Shown in pieces: positions 18,422-27,202 of a DNA stretch of 64,000 nucleotides (position 1 is its first letter; each line of letters starts with the position of its first letter). A program made the position numbers and the translations under genes. Below the pieces are notes generated by a model. It worked only from the letters and a program-made list of their open reading frames with translations, was not told where the DNA came from and did not search any database. The stretch lies in the NCBI RefSeq assembly GCF_013415325.1, contig NZ_JACBYE010000005.1:62001-126000 (forward strand). The letters are read 5' to 3'. Origin of the DNA: Sanguibacter inulinus (GTDB taxonomy: Bacteria; Actinomycetota; Actinomycetes; Actinomycetales; Cellulomonadaceae).

Positions 18422-19647
18422 GCACGCCGACCGGAGGCCCCGACGAGGGCACGCGTGACACTCCCGAGGCCACGCCCGACGCGCAGGTGCAGCCCGACGT
18501 CGCCCGCGAGACCGAGACTGCTGCCGGTGAGGCCTATGCAGCCGTCGCCGAGACTCCCGCCGCCGCGACGCCTCCGCCCTCGATCCCCGTCGGGGCGACC
18601 GCGCCCCGCAGCCGGGCGGAGACCCACCCGGACACCGACGAGATCGAGGTCGTCCTCCCGCTGAGCGTCGTCAGGGTCGTGCCCAACCCTGCCCACGACG
18701 GCGAGACAGCCATGCGGCCACCACCCGTCAAGAAGGCGGGATCCTCGACGCCTGCCGCGGCCGCACGCCCTGGTCGTCCGGCCGCCGCGTCGCCAGCCCC
18801 GCGCCCTGCTGCCAGCGGATCAGCAGCGAGGCCCTCGACGACCGCCGCGCCGAGTCCCGACCCGTCTGAGTCGGGCTCCGAGCAGGCTCCGCAGAGCCCG
18901 GAGGAGGCGCGTCGCGCCGCCCGCGCCGCGATGACCCCGGGCAGCCGTCTCCGGTCGGCCTTCCGTCCCCGGATGACGCGGGCGCAGGTGCTCGCAGCGG
19001 TCCTCTGCGCAGTCCTCGGCTTCGCGCTCGTGGTCCAGCTGCAGCAGAACCAGCAGGACGAGTTCTCCGGCCTGCGCCAGTCCGACCTCGTGCGGATCCT
19101 CGACGACGTGAGCAAGCGATCCGACAGCCTCGAGCGCGAGGCGTCGTCGCTGCGCGAGACCGAGTTCGAGCTGAGGTCCGGCTCGGACTCCCAGCAGGCG
19201 GCCGTCGAGCTCGCCGAGAAGAACGCCGAGATCCAGGGGATCCTCTCCGGTCGCCTGCCGGCCGAGGGCCCCGGTCTCGAGATCCAGATCGTGCAGGGTG
19301 ACTCGCCGATCTCGGCTGCGCGCCTGTTCAACGTCCTCGAAGAGCTGCGCAACGCCGGCGCCGAGGCGATCGACGTCAACGGGATCCGCATGGTGACCAG
19401 CAGCTATTTCGAGGACACGGCCTCGGGGGTCTCGGTCGACGGGATCGTCGTGGCCCCGCCCTACCGCTGGACTGTCATCGGCGACCCGCAGACCCTCGAG
19501 CCGGCGATGGCGATCCCGGGCGGGGCGATGGCCTCGATCACCACGAGCGGTGGCCGCACGACGATCGCCCAGAAGGAGCTCGTGCAGATCCGGTCGGTCC
19601 GCGACCCGGCCGACCCCCAGTTCGCGAAGCCCGCGACAGACGGGTGA
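18418..19647 (+). CDS. DUF881 membrane-anchored protein (second copy)
   Basis: 409 aa, unusually long for this family because of a ~185-residue cytoplasmic N-terminal region rich in Ala, Pro, Thr and Glu that looks disordered. One membrane span follows (about 187-208), then a coiled coil (QLQQNQQDEF to about residue 280) and the DUF881 domain (EIQIVQGD, LFNVLEELRNAGAEAIDVNGIRM, PPYRWTVIGDP). Coupled to sbp by ATGA. The long tail could be a docking or phosphorylation region; that is a guess. Confidence 0.86.
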   Translation: MSTPTGGPDEGTRDTPEATPDAQVQPDVARETETAAGEAYAAVAETPAAATPPPSIPVGATAPRSRAETHPDTDEIEVVLPLSVVRVVPNPAHDGETAMRPPPVKKAGSSTPAAAARPGRPAAASPAPRPAASGSAARPSTTAAPSPDPSESGSEQAPQSPEEARRAARAAMTPGSRLRSAFRPRMTRAQVLAAVLCAVLGFALVVQLQQNQQDEFSGLRQSDLVRILDDVSKRSDSLEREASSLRETEFELRSGSDSQQAAVELAEKNAEIQGILSGRLPAEGPGLEIQIVQGDSPISAARLFNVLEELRNAGAEAIDVNGIRMVTSSYFEDTASGVSVDGIVVAPPYRWTVIGDPQTLEPAMAIPGGAMASITTSGGRTTIAQKELVQIRSVRDPADPQFAKPATDG

Positions 19648-19731
19648 GATCTGCCCCGTCGGTGCTCTCCAGCAGGTCGGCACGGGTGAGACGGGCGGGT
19701 CGAGGTGGTTTCGTCACCTAGACGGACCATC

Positions 19732-19737
19732 TAAGGT
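19732..19737 (+). promoter_or_regulatory. Possible -10 box for garA-ftsR
   Basis: TAAGGT lies 91 bases before the garA ATG in the 181-base gap after the second DUF881 gene. TTTCGT sits 17 bases upstream of it as a weak -35. It would give garA and ftsR a promoter independent of the membrane-protein operon. Confidence 0.35.
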
Positions 19738-19828
19738 TGTGCAGATCAGATGCCTGCCGGACCGGTAGCGCAGTCAGTGCCGAGAGAGACCCGTGGACGA
19801 CCGCGGGACCGCATGATCAGGAGGCGAC

Positions 19829-20332
19829 ATGAGTAGCAGCACTGAAGTCCCCGGGGGCCAGCCGGACCAGTCGCGTGCTGCCGCCCAGAGGGCTCTCGGA
19901 GACACGACGATCAGCTTCGGCAGCGGTCTGCAGGACGACGTCTCCGCAGCACCAGGCCTCACTGCCGAGGAGCAGGCGGCCGTGGCCGCCCTGCCGCGTA
20001 CGTCAGCGCTCCTGGTGATGCGCCGTGGCCAGAGCGGCGGGTCGAGGTTCCTCCTCGACGACGACAAGACCGTCGCGGGCCGCAGCGAGAAGTCGGACAT
20101 CTTCCTCGACGACGTCACGGTCTCGCGCAAGCACGCCGAGTTCGTCCGCGAGCTCGACGACTTCAGGGTCCGGGACATCGGGTCGCTCAACGGGACGTAC
20201 GTCAACCGTGAGCGCATCGACTCGGCCCTCCTGAAGGCTGGTGACGAGGTGCAGATCGGCAAGTACCGGATGCTCTTCTACCCGAGCCCCCGCCAGCACG
20301 AGGCGACCAGCGACGGGCCGGCCGCCGAGTGA
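19829..20332 (+). CDS. garA: FHA-domain protein GarA (OdhI homologue)
   Basis: 167 aa, cytoplasmic. The FHA fold lies in the C-terminal half, with GRSEKSDIFLDDVTVSRKHAEF and GSLNGTYVNRERI carrying the phosphothreonine-binding residues. Near the N terminus, GDTTISFG (about residues 24-31) corresponds to the ETTS phosphorylation motif of mycobacterial GarA and corynebacterial OdhI. In those proteins a Ser/Thr kinase modifies it, releasing inhibition of 2-oxoglutarate dehydrogenase. Here Glu is replaced by Asp. The start of ftsR overlaps its stop. Confidence 0.92.
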   Translation: MSSSTEVPGGQPDQSRAAAQRALGDTTISFGSGLQDDVSAAPGLTAEEQAAVAALPRTSALLVMRRGQSGGSRFLLDDDKTVAGRSEKSDIFLDDVTVSRKHAEFVRELDDFRVRDIGSLNGTYVNRERIDSALLKAGDEVQIGKYRMLFYPSPRQHEATSDGPAAE

Positions 20333-21108
20333 CCGCAGCGCGCCCCACGCACGACCCGACGAGGGACCAGGGCGACGACGCAGCCGCTCCCGAGGTCGTC
20401 GACACCTGGCCCCACGGCATCTCGCGCGAGGCGACGATGCGGATCTCCGACGTGCTGGCCAGCCTGCGCCTGGAGTTCCCGGCGATCAGCCACTCGAAGC
20501 TGAGGTTCCTCGAGGAGCAGGGGCTCGTCGAGCCGGTCCGGACCTCGTCCGGGTACCGCAAGTACAGCCCTGCCGACGTCGAGCGACTGCGCTTCGTGCT
20601 CATCGAGCAGCGCGACAGGTACCTGCCGCTCAAGGTCATCAAGGACAAGCTGAGCGCCCTCGACGAGGGTGTGGCGAGCAGCGACAGGCCGCTCATCCCG
20701 CGGCTCGTCGCACGAGGTGGCCAGACCGCGACGACTGGTCGTGGGCCGTCGAGCTCCGACCTGCTCGCCGCCGAGTGCGGGGTGCCGGTGGCGCTCGTCG
20801 AAGAGCTCGTCAACGCCGGTGTGCTGCGTCCTGACGCCGGCGGTCGTTTTGACGCCTTCGCGCGCGACGTCGTCGAGACGGCCGCCCAGCTCGGTGTCTA
20901 CGGCATCGAGGCGCGGCACCTGCGCACGCTCCGGTCGGCTGCCGACAGGCACGTGACCCTCGTCGACCAGGTCGTCTCGCCGTTGCGCGGTCAGCAGTCA
21001 CCGGCCGCCCGGGGACAGGCTGCGGCGACGGCGTCCGAGCTCGGTGAGCTCATGGCGCGCCTGCACACGGTGTGGGTCCGCCAGGGGATCGACGAGCTCC
21101 CGCGCTGA
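20329..21108 (+). CDS. ftsR: MerR-family regulator FtsR
   Basis: 259 aa. The winged helix MerR domain covers about residues 35-105 (MRISDVLASLRLEFPAISHSKLRFLEEQGLVEPVRTSSGYRKYS, interrupted by family-typical turns). A longer C-terminal region without ligand motifs follows. In corynebacteria and mycobacteria the orthologue downstream of garA activates ftsZ; that role is inferred here by position and similarity. GTG start overlaps the garA stop (GTGA). Confidence 0.88.
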   Translation: MTAARPTHDPTRDQGDDAAAPEVVDTWPHGISREATMRISDVLASLRLEFPAISHSKLRFLEEQGLVEPVRTSSGYRKYSPADVERLRFVLIEQRDRYLPLKVIKDKLSALDEGVASSDRPLIPRLVARGGQTATTGRGPSSSDLLAAECGVPVALVEELVNAGVLRPDAGGRFDAFARDVVETAAQLGVYGIEARHLRTLRSAADRHVTLVDQVVSPLRGQQSPAARGQAAATASELGELMARLHTVWVRQGIDELPR

Positions 21109-21146
21109 CGCTGGCCGACACGCCAGAAGTCGTCCGCCGACGGTCG

Positions 21147-21175
21147 TTGACCCGGTGACCGCGGACCCCTAGCGT
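21147..21175 (+). promoter_or_regulatory. SigA-type promoter of the second merR gene
   Basis: TTGACC (21147-21152) and TAGCGT (21170-21175) are separated by exactly 17 bases, close to the vegetative consensus. Transcription would start near 21182, leaving a ~145-base leader before the GTG at 21326. The leader contains a hairpin (CGGCGGG pairing with CCCGCCG, 21204-21222) that might affect expression. Confidence 0.7.
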
Positions 21176-21325
21176 GAGCATGGTCATCCACGAACCGGGT
21201 GCTCGGCGGGCACGTCCCGCCGACGCGACCAGGGGTCCGTCGCACAGCGGCAGGCGCACCGACGCACGGCGTCGGGCAGCAGCCTGCGGCGCGGTCCAGG
21301 TGGAGGCATCGAGACGGAGGCAGCT

Positions 21326-21904
21326 GTGAGCGGAACCGGTCGTGAAGGCGTCCCTGGTGGGACGCCCGCTCCCCGACGCACGCAGGGACTCCTCTTCGAC
21401 GAGGACCTCCCTGACCTGGACGAGTCCATCGGCTACCGCGGTCCGACCGCGTGCCGTGCTGCTGGCATCACCTACCGCCAGCTCGACTACTGGGCCCGTA
21501 CCGGTCTGGTCGAGCCCACGGTCCGTCCTGCGACAGGCTCTGGCACGCACCGTCTGTACAGCTTCCGGGACGTCCTCGTCCTCAAGGTCGTCAAGCGTCT
21601 GCTCGACACCGGGGTCTCGCTCCAGCAGATCCGCACCGCAGTGATGCACCTGCGTGAGCGCGGGGTCGACGACCTCGCACAGATCACCCTGATGAGCGAC
21701 GGCGCCTCGGTCTACGAGTGCACCTCGGCCGACGAGGTCATCGACCTCGTGCAGGGCGGCCAGGGGGTCTTCGGGATCGCCGTCGGCCGTGTGTGGCGTG
21801 AGGTCGAGGGCACCCTCGCGACCCTGCCGACAGAGCGCCTCGAGCCGGCTGCAGCAGTCCCCGACGAGCTGTCGGCACGCCGCCAGGCCCGCACCGCCGG
21901 CTGA
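21326..21904 (+). CDS. MerR-family transcriptional regulator (Rv1830-like)
   Basis: 192 aa. The MerR DNA-binding domain is at about residues 35-105 (GYRGPTACRAAGITYRQLDYWARTGL then RLYSFRDVLVLKVVKRLLDTG). The region after it, QIRTAVMHLRERGVDDLAQITLMSDGASVYE, is typical of the second MerR protein of the garA cluster in actinobacteria. In mycobacteria a bifunctional-nuclease (DUF151) gene sits between the two merR genes; it is absent here. Target genes unknown. GTG start with GGAGGC 6 bases upstream. Confidence 0.86.
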   Translation: MSGTGREGVPGGTPAPRRTQGLLFDEDLPDLDESIGYRGPTACRAAGITYRQLDYWARTGLVEPTVRPATGSGTHRLYSFRDVLVLKVVKRLLDTGVSLQQIRTAVMHLRERGVDDLAQITLMSDGASVYECTSADEVIDLVQGGQGVFGIAVGRVWREVEGTLATLPTERLEPAAAVPDELSARRQARTAG

Positions 21905-22028
21905 CAGGGGCTGGCTGACCGAGCACCCCAGAGGCCCTGGCCGGACCAGGTCGGCACTGGGGCCACGGTCGCAGCGTCCGTTTCGGCGCCCGACTGATCG
22001 GCGCATGGCGGCTCAGGCGTGGAGCGTC

Positions 22029-22802
22029 TCAGACCTCCGACATCGCGCGCACAGCCCGGGCCAGCAGAGCGTCGAAGCCCTGCGCGAGCTCGCTCGCCGA
22101 GGTGCCGGGCCAGTCGTGGATCGCCCGACCAGCCCCTTGCGCCTGCTGCATGGCTGCGCGCTCGGGGATCGCGGGGGAGAGGATCAGCGGCCCGAACATG
22201 CCGTCGAGCTCCTGCTGGCGGTACGTCTGCTCGGAGGAGCGCGCCCGCACCCTGTTGACGACCACGCCGAGCGGCTGGAGCCCGGGCGCCGGGCCACGTC
22301 GCAGGGCGTCGATCGCCTGGAAGGCGCGCGCCGCAGCCGTGACGGAGAAGAGCCCGGGCTCGGTCACCACGAGGGCGCGGGTGCACGCCGTGAGTCCCTG
22401 CCGGGTCAGGCCACCGAGCGAGGGCGGGCAGTCGACGAGGACCAGGTCGTACTCGTCGAGGGGGCTCAGCGCGTTCGAGAGGTTCTGGAGCCTGTGCTCG
22501 TAGGTCGGACCGTCGTGACGGACCGACTCCGAGGACCCCACGAGGACGTCGAGCAGGTCGGGGTCCCAGGCTGACGAGGCGATCGCCGAGTCGACGACGT
22601 ACCGGGCCGGGTTGTCCAGGACGGCTGCGACGTCCTGTGCCGCGGCACCTGTCGCGCCCAGGGCGAGGGTCGTATCCGCCTGGGGGTCGAGGTCGACGAC
22701 CAGGGTGCGCATCTCCGCGGCCACGGCGGCGGAGGCGAGACCCAGGGTGACGGACGTCTTGCCGACGCCGCCCTTCAGACTGCAGACACCTAGCACTGGC
22801 AC
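22029..22802 (-). CDS. ParA-family ATPase without a ParB partner
   Basis: 257 aa. The deviant Walker A CSLKGGVGKTSV starts at residue 6, VVDLDPQAD is the A' motif, and LVDCPPSLGGLT is Walker B. The overall layout is that of ParA/Soj-like partition ATPases. No parB or parS-like palindrome is near, so this is an orphan that may position another cargo. GTG 22802 is chosen because TACAGT ends 6 bases upstream and there is no Shine-Dalgarno sequence; a longer frame to 22916 exists but starts in non-coding-like sequence. Divergent from pyc. Confidence 0.82.
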   Translation of the reverse strand: MPVLGVCSLKGGVGKTSVTLGLASAAVAAEMRTLVVDLDPQADTTLALGATGAAAQDVAAVLDNPARYVVDSAIASSAWDPDLLDVLVGSSESVRHDGPTYEHRLQNLSNALSPLDEYDLVLVDCPPSLGGLTRQGLTACTRALVVTEPGLFSVTAAARAFQAIDALRRGPAPGLQPLGVVVNRVRARSSEQTYRQQELDGMFGPLILSPAIPERAAMQQAQGAGRAIHDWPGTSASELAQGFDALLARAVRAMSEV

Positions 22803-22808
22803 GCGGCA

Positions 22809-22814
22809 ACTGTA
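22809..22814 (-). promoter_or_regulatory. -10 box of a leaderless parA promoter
   Basis: On the minus strand TACAGT ends 6 bases before the GTG, with TTCGTC about 17 bases further upstream as a weak -35. Confidence 0.45.
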
Positions 22815-22987
22815 GCGGTGCGAGGTGGTGGGACGAAAGGGCCCAGAGCCCTGCGACCAGGGGTGATCGGGTGCTTCCGGGCGATCACCGTCCGTGGGTC
22901 GGAAGGCTTCACCCACCTCGGGACTGTCCGTGGGAGGATCGGGCCAGCCGTCCAGGCTGTCGAGCCCCCGAACGATGGGATGTCTGC

Positions 22988-25900
22988 GTGTTCACCAAGG
23001 TGCTGGTCGCCAACCGAGCGGAGATCGCCGTGCGCGCCTTCCGTGCCGCCTACGAGATGGGTGCGCGCACCGTCGCGGTGTTCCCGCAGGAGGACCGCAA
23101 CTCCGAGCACCGCCTCAAGGCCGACGAGTCGTACCTCATCGGCGACGAGGGGCACCCCGTCCGCGCGTATCTCGACATCGACGAGATCATCCGGGTCGCG
23201 AAGGGTGCTGGCGCCGACGCCGTGTACCCCGGCTACGGGTTCTTGTCCGAGAACCCTGACCTGGCCCGTGCCTGCGTCGACGCCGGGCTGACCTTCATCG
23301 GTCCACCCGCCGAGGTGCTCGAGCTCGCCGGCAACAAGGTCCGCGCGCTGCGAGCCGCACGGGAGGCGGGCATCCCCGTCCTCGAGTCGAGCGAGCCCTC
23401 GGCCGACCTCGACGAGCTCGTCGCAGCGGCCGAGCGCATCGGCTTCCCGATCTTCGCCAAGGCCGTCGCCGGTGGTGGTGGCCGTGGCATGCGCCGCGTC
23501 GACCGCCCCGAAGACCTGCGCGAGGCGCTCCAGGCGGCGATGCGGGAGGCCGACAGCGCCTTCGGCGACCCGACGATGTTCCTCGAGCAGGCCGTGCTGC
23601 GCCCGCGCCACATCGAGGTGCAGATCCTCGCGGACGGCAGCGGCGAGGTGGTGCACCTCTTCGAGCGCGACTGCTCGGTCCAGCGCCGGCACCAGAAGGT
23701 CATCGAGATCGCCCCGGCACCGAACCTCGACCCCGCGATCCGTGACGCGCTCTGCGCCGACGCCGTGAAGTTCGCCCGCGCCATCGGCTACCAGAACGCC
23801 GGGACCGTCGAGTTCCTGGTCGACACCGTGGGGGAGCGGGCCGGTCAGCACGTGTTCATCGAGATGAACCCGCGCATCCAGGTCGAGCACACGGTGACCG
23901 AAGAGGTCACCGACATCGACCTCGTCTCGTCGCAGATGCGGATCGCCGCAGGGGAGAGCCTCGCAGACCTCGGCATCCGGCAGGAGGACGTCCGGGTCAA
24001 CGGCGCGGCCCTGCAGACGCGCATCACGACAGAAGACCCGGCGAACGGCTTCCGGCCGGACACCGGGCGCATCGTCGCCTACAGGTCCCCGGGCGGCGCA
24101 GGTGTGCGCCTCGACGGGGCCACGGCCACGGCCGGGTCTGAGATCTCCGGGCACTTCGACTCGATGCTCGTCAAGCTCACCTGCCGCGGCCGCGACTACC
24201 CGACGGCCGTGCGACGTGCTCGGCGTGCCCTCGCCGAGTTCCGCATCCGCGGCATCCGCACGAACATCCCCTTCCTCCAGGCCGTGCTGGCCGACGAGGC
24301 CTTCGTCGAGGGCGACGTCTCGACGTCGTTCATCGACGAGCGTCCGGAGCTCCTCGCCGCGCGGGAGAGCGCCGACCGTGGGACCCGTCTGCTCGCCTAC
24401 CTCGGCGACGTCGTGGTCAACCAGCCGAACGGTGCCTCGACGGGCGCGATCGAGCCGAAGCACAAGCTCCCGGCCGTCGACGTGACCGAGCCTGCCGTCC
24501 CGGGCAGCAGGCAGCGCCTGCTCGAGCTCGGTCCCGAGGGATTCGCCCGCGCACTGCGCGATCAGACGGCGGTGGCGGTCACCGACACGACCTTCCGTGA
24601 CGCGCACCAGTCGCTGCTGGCCACCCGCGTCCGCACGCACGACCTCGAGGTCGTCGCGCCCTACGTCGCACGGCTCACCCCCGAGCTGCTCTCGGTCGAG
24701 GCCTGGGGCGGGGCGACCTACGACGTCGCGCTCCGGTTCCTCGGTGAAGACCCCTGGGTGCGGCTCGCGAAGCTCCGTGCGGCGCTGCCGAACGTCGCGA
24801 TCCAGATGCTGCTGCGCGGCCGGAACACCGTCGGGTACACCCCGTACCCGACCGAGGTGACCGAGGCCTTCGTCAAGGAGGCTGCGGCGACGGGCGTGGA
24901 CATCTTCCGGATCTTCGACGCCCTCAACGACGTCGAGCAGATGGCCCCGGCGATCGCGGCCGTCCGGGCGACCGGGACCGCCGTCGCGGAGGTCGCGCTC
25001 TGCTACACGGGCAACCTGCTGGACCCGGACGAGACGCTCTACACCCTCGACTACTACCTCGCTCTGGCCGACAAGATCGTCGCGGCCGGTGCGCACGTCC
25101 TCGCGATCAAGGACATGGCCGGTCTGCTCCGCCCGGCCGCGGCCACGCGTCTCGTGACGGCGCTCCGCGAGCGCTTCGACCTGCCCGTCCACCTGCACAC
25201 CCACGACACGAGCGGCGGGCAGATGGCCACGCTGCTGGCCGCGGTCGAGGCAGGTGTCGACGCCGTCGACGTGGCGAGCGCCGCGATGGCCGGCACCACG
25301 AGCCAGCCGTCGATGTCGGCGCTCGTCGCCGGGCTCGAGCACACCCCGCGCGACACGGGGCTGTCCCTGGCCGCGGTCTGCGACCTCGAGCCGTACTGGG
25401 AGGCCGTGCGCCGGCTGTACAGCCCCTTCGAGTCGGGGCTGTCGGGCCCGACAGGGCGTGTGTACACGCACGAGATCCCCGGTGGCCAGCTGTCGAACCT
25501 GCGCCAGCAGGCCATCGCGCTGGGTCTGGGTGACAGGTTCGAGCAGATCGAGTCGACCTACGGCGCGGCCGACCGGATCCTCGGGCGGCTCGTCAAGGTC
25601 ACCCCGTCGTCGAAGGTGGTCGGTGACCTCGCGCTCCAGCTCGTCGCGCGCGGCGCGGACCCTGCGGACTTCGCGGAGAACCCTCAGGACTACGACATCC
25701 CCGACTCGGTCATCGCCTTCCTCGGCGGCGAGCTCGGCGACCCGCCCGGTGGCTGGCCCGAGCCCTTCCGGACGCGCGCCCTCGCCGGGCGGACGGTCCG
25801 GGCCGGGGTCACCCCGCTCTCTGACGAGGACCTCGCGGCCCTGGCGGGAGACTCGGCGCAGCGTCGGGACCGGCTCAACCAGCTGCTCTTCGCCGGTCCG

Positions 25901-26386
25901 ACGAAGGACTTCCGCGCGACGCGCGCCGCCTACGGCGACGTGAGCGTCCTCGAGACGAGCACCTACCTGTACGGGCTGCAGCGCGGCGAGGAAGTCGAGA
26001 TCGCCCTCGCCCGTGGGGTCCGGCTGCTGGTCGGGCTCGAGGCCGTGGGTGAACCTGACCTGCGCGGGATCCGCAGCGTGATGTTCACGCTCAACGGGCA
26101 GATCCGTCCGATCCCGGTGCGTGACCGCAGCATCGAGGTCTCGGGGTCCGTGGCAGACAAGGCAGACCCGCAGGTCCCAGGGCAGATCGGAGCACCTTTC
26201 GCGGGGGCCGTGACCCCTGTGGTCGCCGAGGGAGACAGGGTCGAGGCCGGCCAGACCGTGGCGACGGTCGAGGCGATGAAGATGGAGGCGGCGATCACCA
26301 CCCCCGTCGAGGGCGTCGTCCAGCGGCTGGCGATCGGTGGGGTGCAGCAGCTCGAGGGCGGCGACCTCGTGCTCGTCGTCGGCTGA
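22988..26386 (+). CDS. pyc: Pyruvate carboxylase
   Basis: 1132 aa, full length for a single-chain pyruvate carboxylase. The biotin carboxylase domain occupies about residues 1-455 (KVLVANRAEIAVRAFRAAYE, ATP loop AGGGGRGMRRV, IEMNPRIQVEHTVTEE). The carboxyltransferase barrel runs from about 530 to 800 (DTTFRDAHQSLLATRVRTHD, VHLHTHDTSGGQ). A conserved tetramerisation region follows, then the biotinyl domain with EAMKMEA at about 1095. It makes oxaloacetate from pyruvate, bicarbonate and ATP. GTG 22988 gives the standard N terminus (FTKVLVANR). Confidence 0.97.
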   Translation: MFTKVLVANRAEIAVRAFRAAYEMGARTVAVFPQEDRNSEHRLKADESYLIGDEGHPVRAYLDIDEIIRVAKGAGADAVYPGYGFLSENPDLARACVDAGLTFIGPPAEVLELAGNKVRALRAAREAGIPVLESSEPSADLDELVAAAERIGFPIFAKAVAGGGGRGMRRVDRPEDLREALQAAMREADSAFGDPTMFLEQAVLRPRHIEVQILADGSGEVVHLFERDCSVQRRHQKVIEIAPAPNLDPAIRDALCADAVKFARAIGYQNAGTVEFLVDTVGERAGQHVFIEMNPRIQVEHTVTEEVTDIDLVSSQMRIAAGESLADLGIRQEDVRVNGAALQTRITTEDPANGFRPDTGRIVAYRSPGGAGVRLDGATATAGSEISGHFDSMLVKLTCRGRDYPTAVRRARRALAEFRIRGIRTNIPFLQAVLADEAFVEGDVSTSFIDERPELLAARESADRGTRLLAYLGDVVVNQPNGASTGAIEPKHKLPAVDVTEPAVPGSRQRLLELGPEGFARALRDQTAVAVTDTTFRDAHQSLLATRVRTHDLEVVAPYVARLTPELLSVEAWGGATYDVALRFLGEDPWVRLAKLRAALPNVAIQMLLRGRNTVGYTPYPTEVTEAFVKEAAATGVDIFRIFDALNDVEQMAPAIAAVRATGTAVAEVALCYTGNLLDPDETLYTLDYYLALADKIVAAGAHVLAIKDMAGLLRPAAATRLVTALRERFDLPVHLHTHDTSGGQMATLLAAVEAGVDAVDVASAAMAGTTSQPSMSALVAGLEHTPRDTGLSLAAVCDLEPYWEAVRRLYSPFESGLSGPTGRVYTHEIPGGQLSNLRQQAIALGLGDRFEQIESTYGAADRILGRLVKVTPSSKVVGDLALQLVARGADPADFAENPQDYDIPDSVIAFLGGELGDPPGGWPEPFRTRALAGRTVRAGVTPLSDEDLAALAGDSAQRRDRLNQLLFAGPTKDFRATRAAYGDVSVLETSTYLYGLQRGEEVEIALARGVRLLVGLEAVGEPDLRGIRSVMFTLNGQIRPIPVRDRSIEVSGSVADKADPQVPGQIGAPFAGAVTPVVAEGDRVEAGQTVATVEAMKMEAAITTPVEGVVQRLAIGGVQQLEGGDLVLVVG

Positions 26387-26414
26387 CGAGCAGGTGCGGT
26401 CTCGCGTCGCGGCG

Positions 26415-26479
26415 GCGCGGGGAGTCTGTCCCCGCGTGCGCGGTGGCGTGGGGGAGTCAGTCCCCGCCTGCGCGGTGGC
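26415..26479. repeat. Two-copy 32-bp direct repeat after pyc
   Basis: Two imperfect units, starting at about 26415 and 26447, each contain GGGGAGTC(T/A)GTCCCC followed by GC(G/C)TGCGCGGTGGCG. In each, GGGGA and TCCCC can form a short hairpin. They sit between pyc and the next promoter and may jointly act as a pyc terminator. Confidence 0.65.
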
Positions 26480-26536
26480 GCAGGTGAGCAGGGGTGTCTA
26501 GCGTGAAGGTCTGTCCCACCAGCTGAGGAGAGCATC

Positions 26537-26719
26537 ATGAGCGAGAGCACAGTCCCCGAGCCGAGCGCCACCCCCGCGAGCGAGACCGACAGCCTGCAGG
26601 CTGCCGCCGAGGCCATCCGCGACGAGCACCCGGAGTACGACGAGGTGCCCGTCATCGAGGCCGACGAGACGGTGCCGCCGCGTCCTGAAGAGGAGATCGC
26701 CGACGCCGACAGGGTCTGA
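26537..26719 (+). CDS. Small acidic protein of unknown function
   Basis: 60 aa, very rich in Glu, Asp, Pro and Ala with no Cys, Trp or aromatic core apart from one Tyr. It is probably unstructured. The ATG has GAGGAGAG 6 bases upstream and a TAGCGT box at about 26499-26504, so the signals for expression are good. I do not recognise the family. The following gene starts 43 bases later on the same strand and may be co-transcribed. Confidence 0.65.
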   Translation: MSESTVPEPSATPASETDSLQAAAEAIRDEHPEYDEVPVIEADETVPPRPEEEIADADRV

Positions 26720-26761
26720 CGACCACCTGACCGCACCACCACACCCTCCGAGGAGCGCTCC

Positions 26762-27202
26762 ATGACTGACGGCCTGACGATCACCCGGACCTTCCCCGTC
26801 ACCCCGGAGAGCGTGTTCGCGGCCTGGACGATGCCCGAGGTGTTCTCGGTGTGGTTCGGCACCGACGCCGTGGACGTCCCGCTCGACACCCTCTCGATGG
26901 ACGTGCGCCCCGGCGGCGCGTGGAGCGCGGTCATGCACCTGCCCGACGGGCACCAGATCCACTGGGAGGGCACCTTCGTCGAGGTCGACCCGCCGAACCG
27001 GCTGGTCCTGACGATGACCGACGCGCCTGGGACCGATCCCGGGGCGCCGCTGACCGTCGACCTCGTCGCGGTCGAGGGCGGGACCGAGATGATCTTCACC
27101 CAGATGAACAGCGGGTTCACCGACGAGCAGTACGCCCAGCTCGCCGAGGGCTACCGGGGGTTCTTCGACACCATGGAGCGGGTGCTCACAGCAGAGGGCT
27201 GA
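26762..27202 (+). CDS. SRPBCC/AHSA1-domain protein
   Basis: 146 aa. The Bet v1-like AHSA1 fold is indicated by FPVTPESVFAAWTMPEVFSVWF, VDVRPGG-type turn (MDVRPGGAWSAVM), GTFVEVDPPNRLVLT and the C-terminal helix EGYRGFFDTMERV. These proteins bind hydrophobic ligands or act as Hsp90-activator-like domains; the ligand is unknown. ATG with CGAGGAGCG upstream. Another member of the family lies at 31072-31581. The 3' end overlaps the convergent cardiolipin-synthase-like gene by 17 bases. Confidence 0.83.
   Translation: MTDGLTITRTFPVTPESVFAAWTMPEVFSVWFGTDAVDVPLDTLSMDVRPGGAWSAVMHLPDGHQIHWEGTFVEVDPPNRLVLTMTDAPGTDPGAPLTVDLVAVEGGTEMIFTQMNSGFTDEQYAQLAEGYRGFFDTMERVLTAEG

Noticed and set aside
22790-25471. 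893-codon minus-strand frame inside pyc
   Set aside because: Overlaps the biotin carboxylase and carboxyltransferase domains of pyc; the translation is Val/Arg/Asp-biased without motifs.
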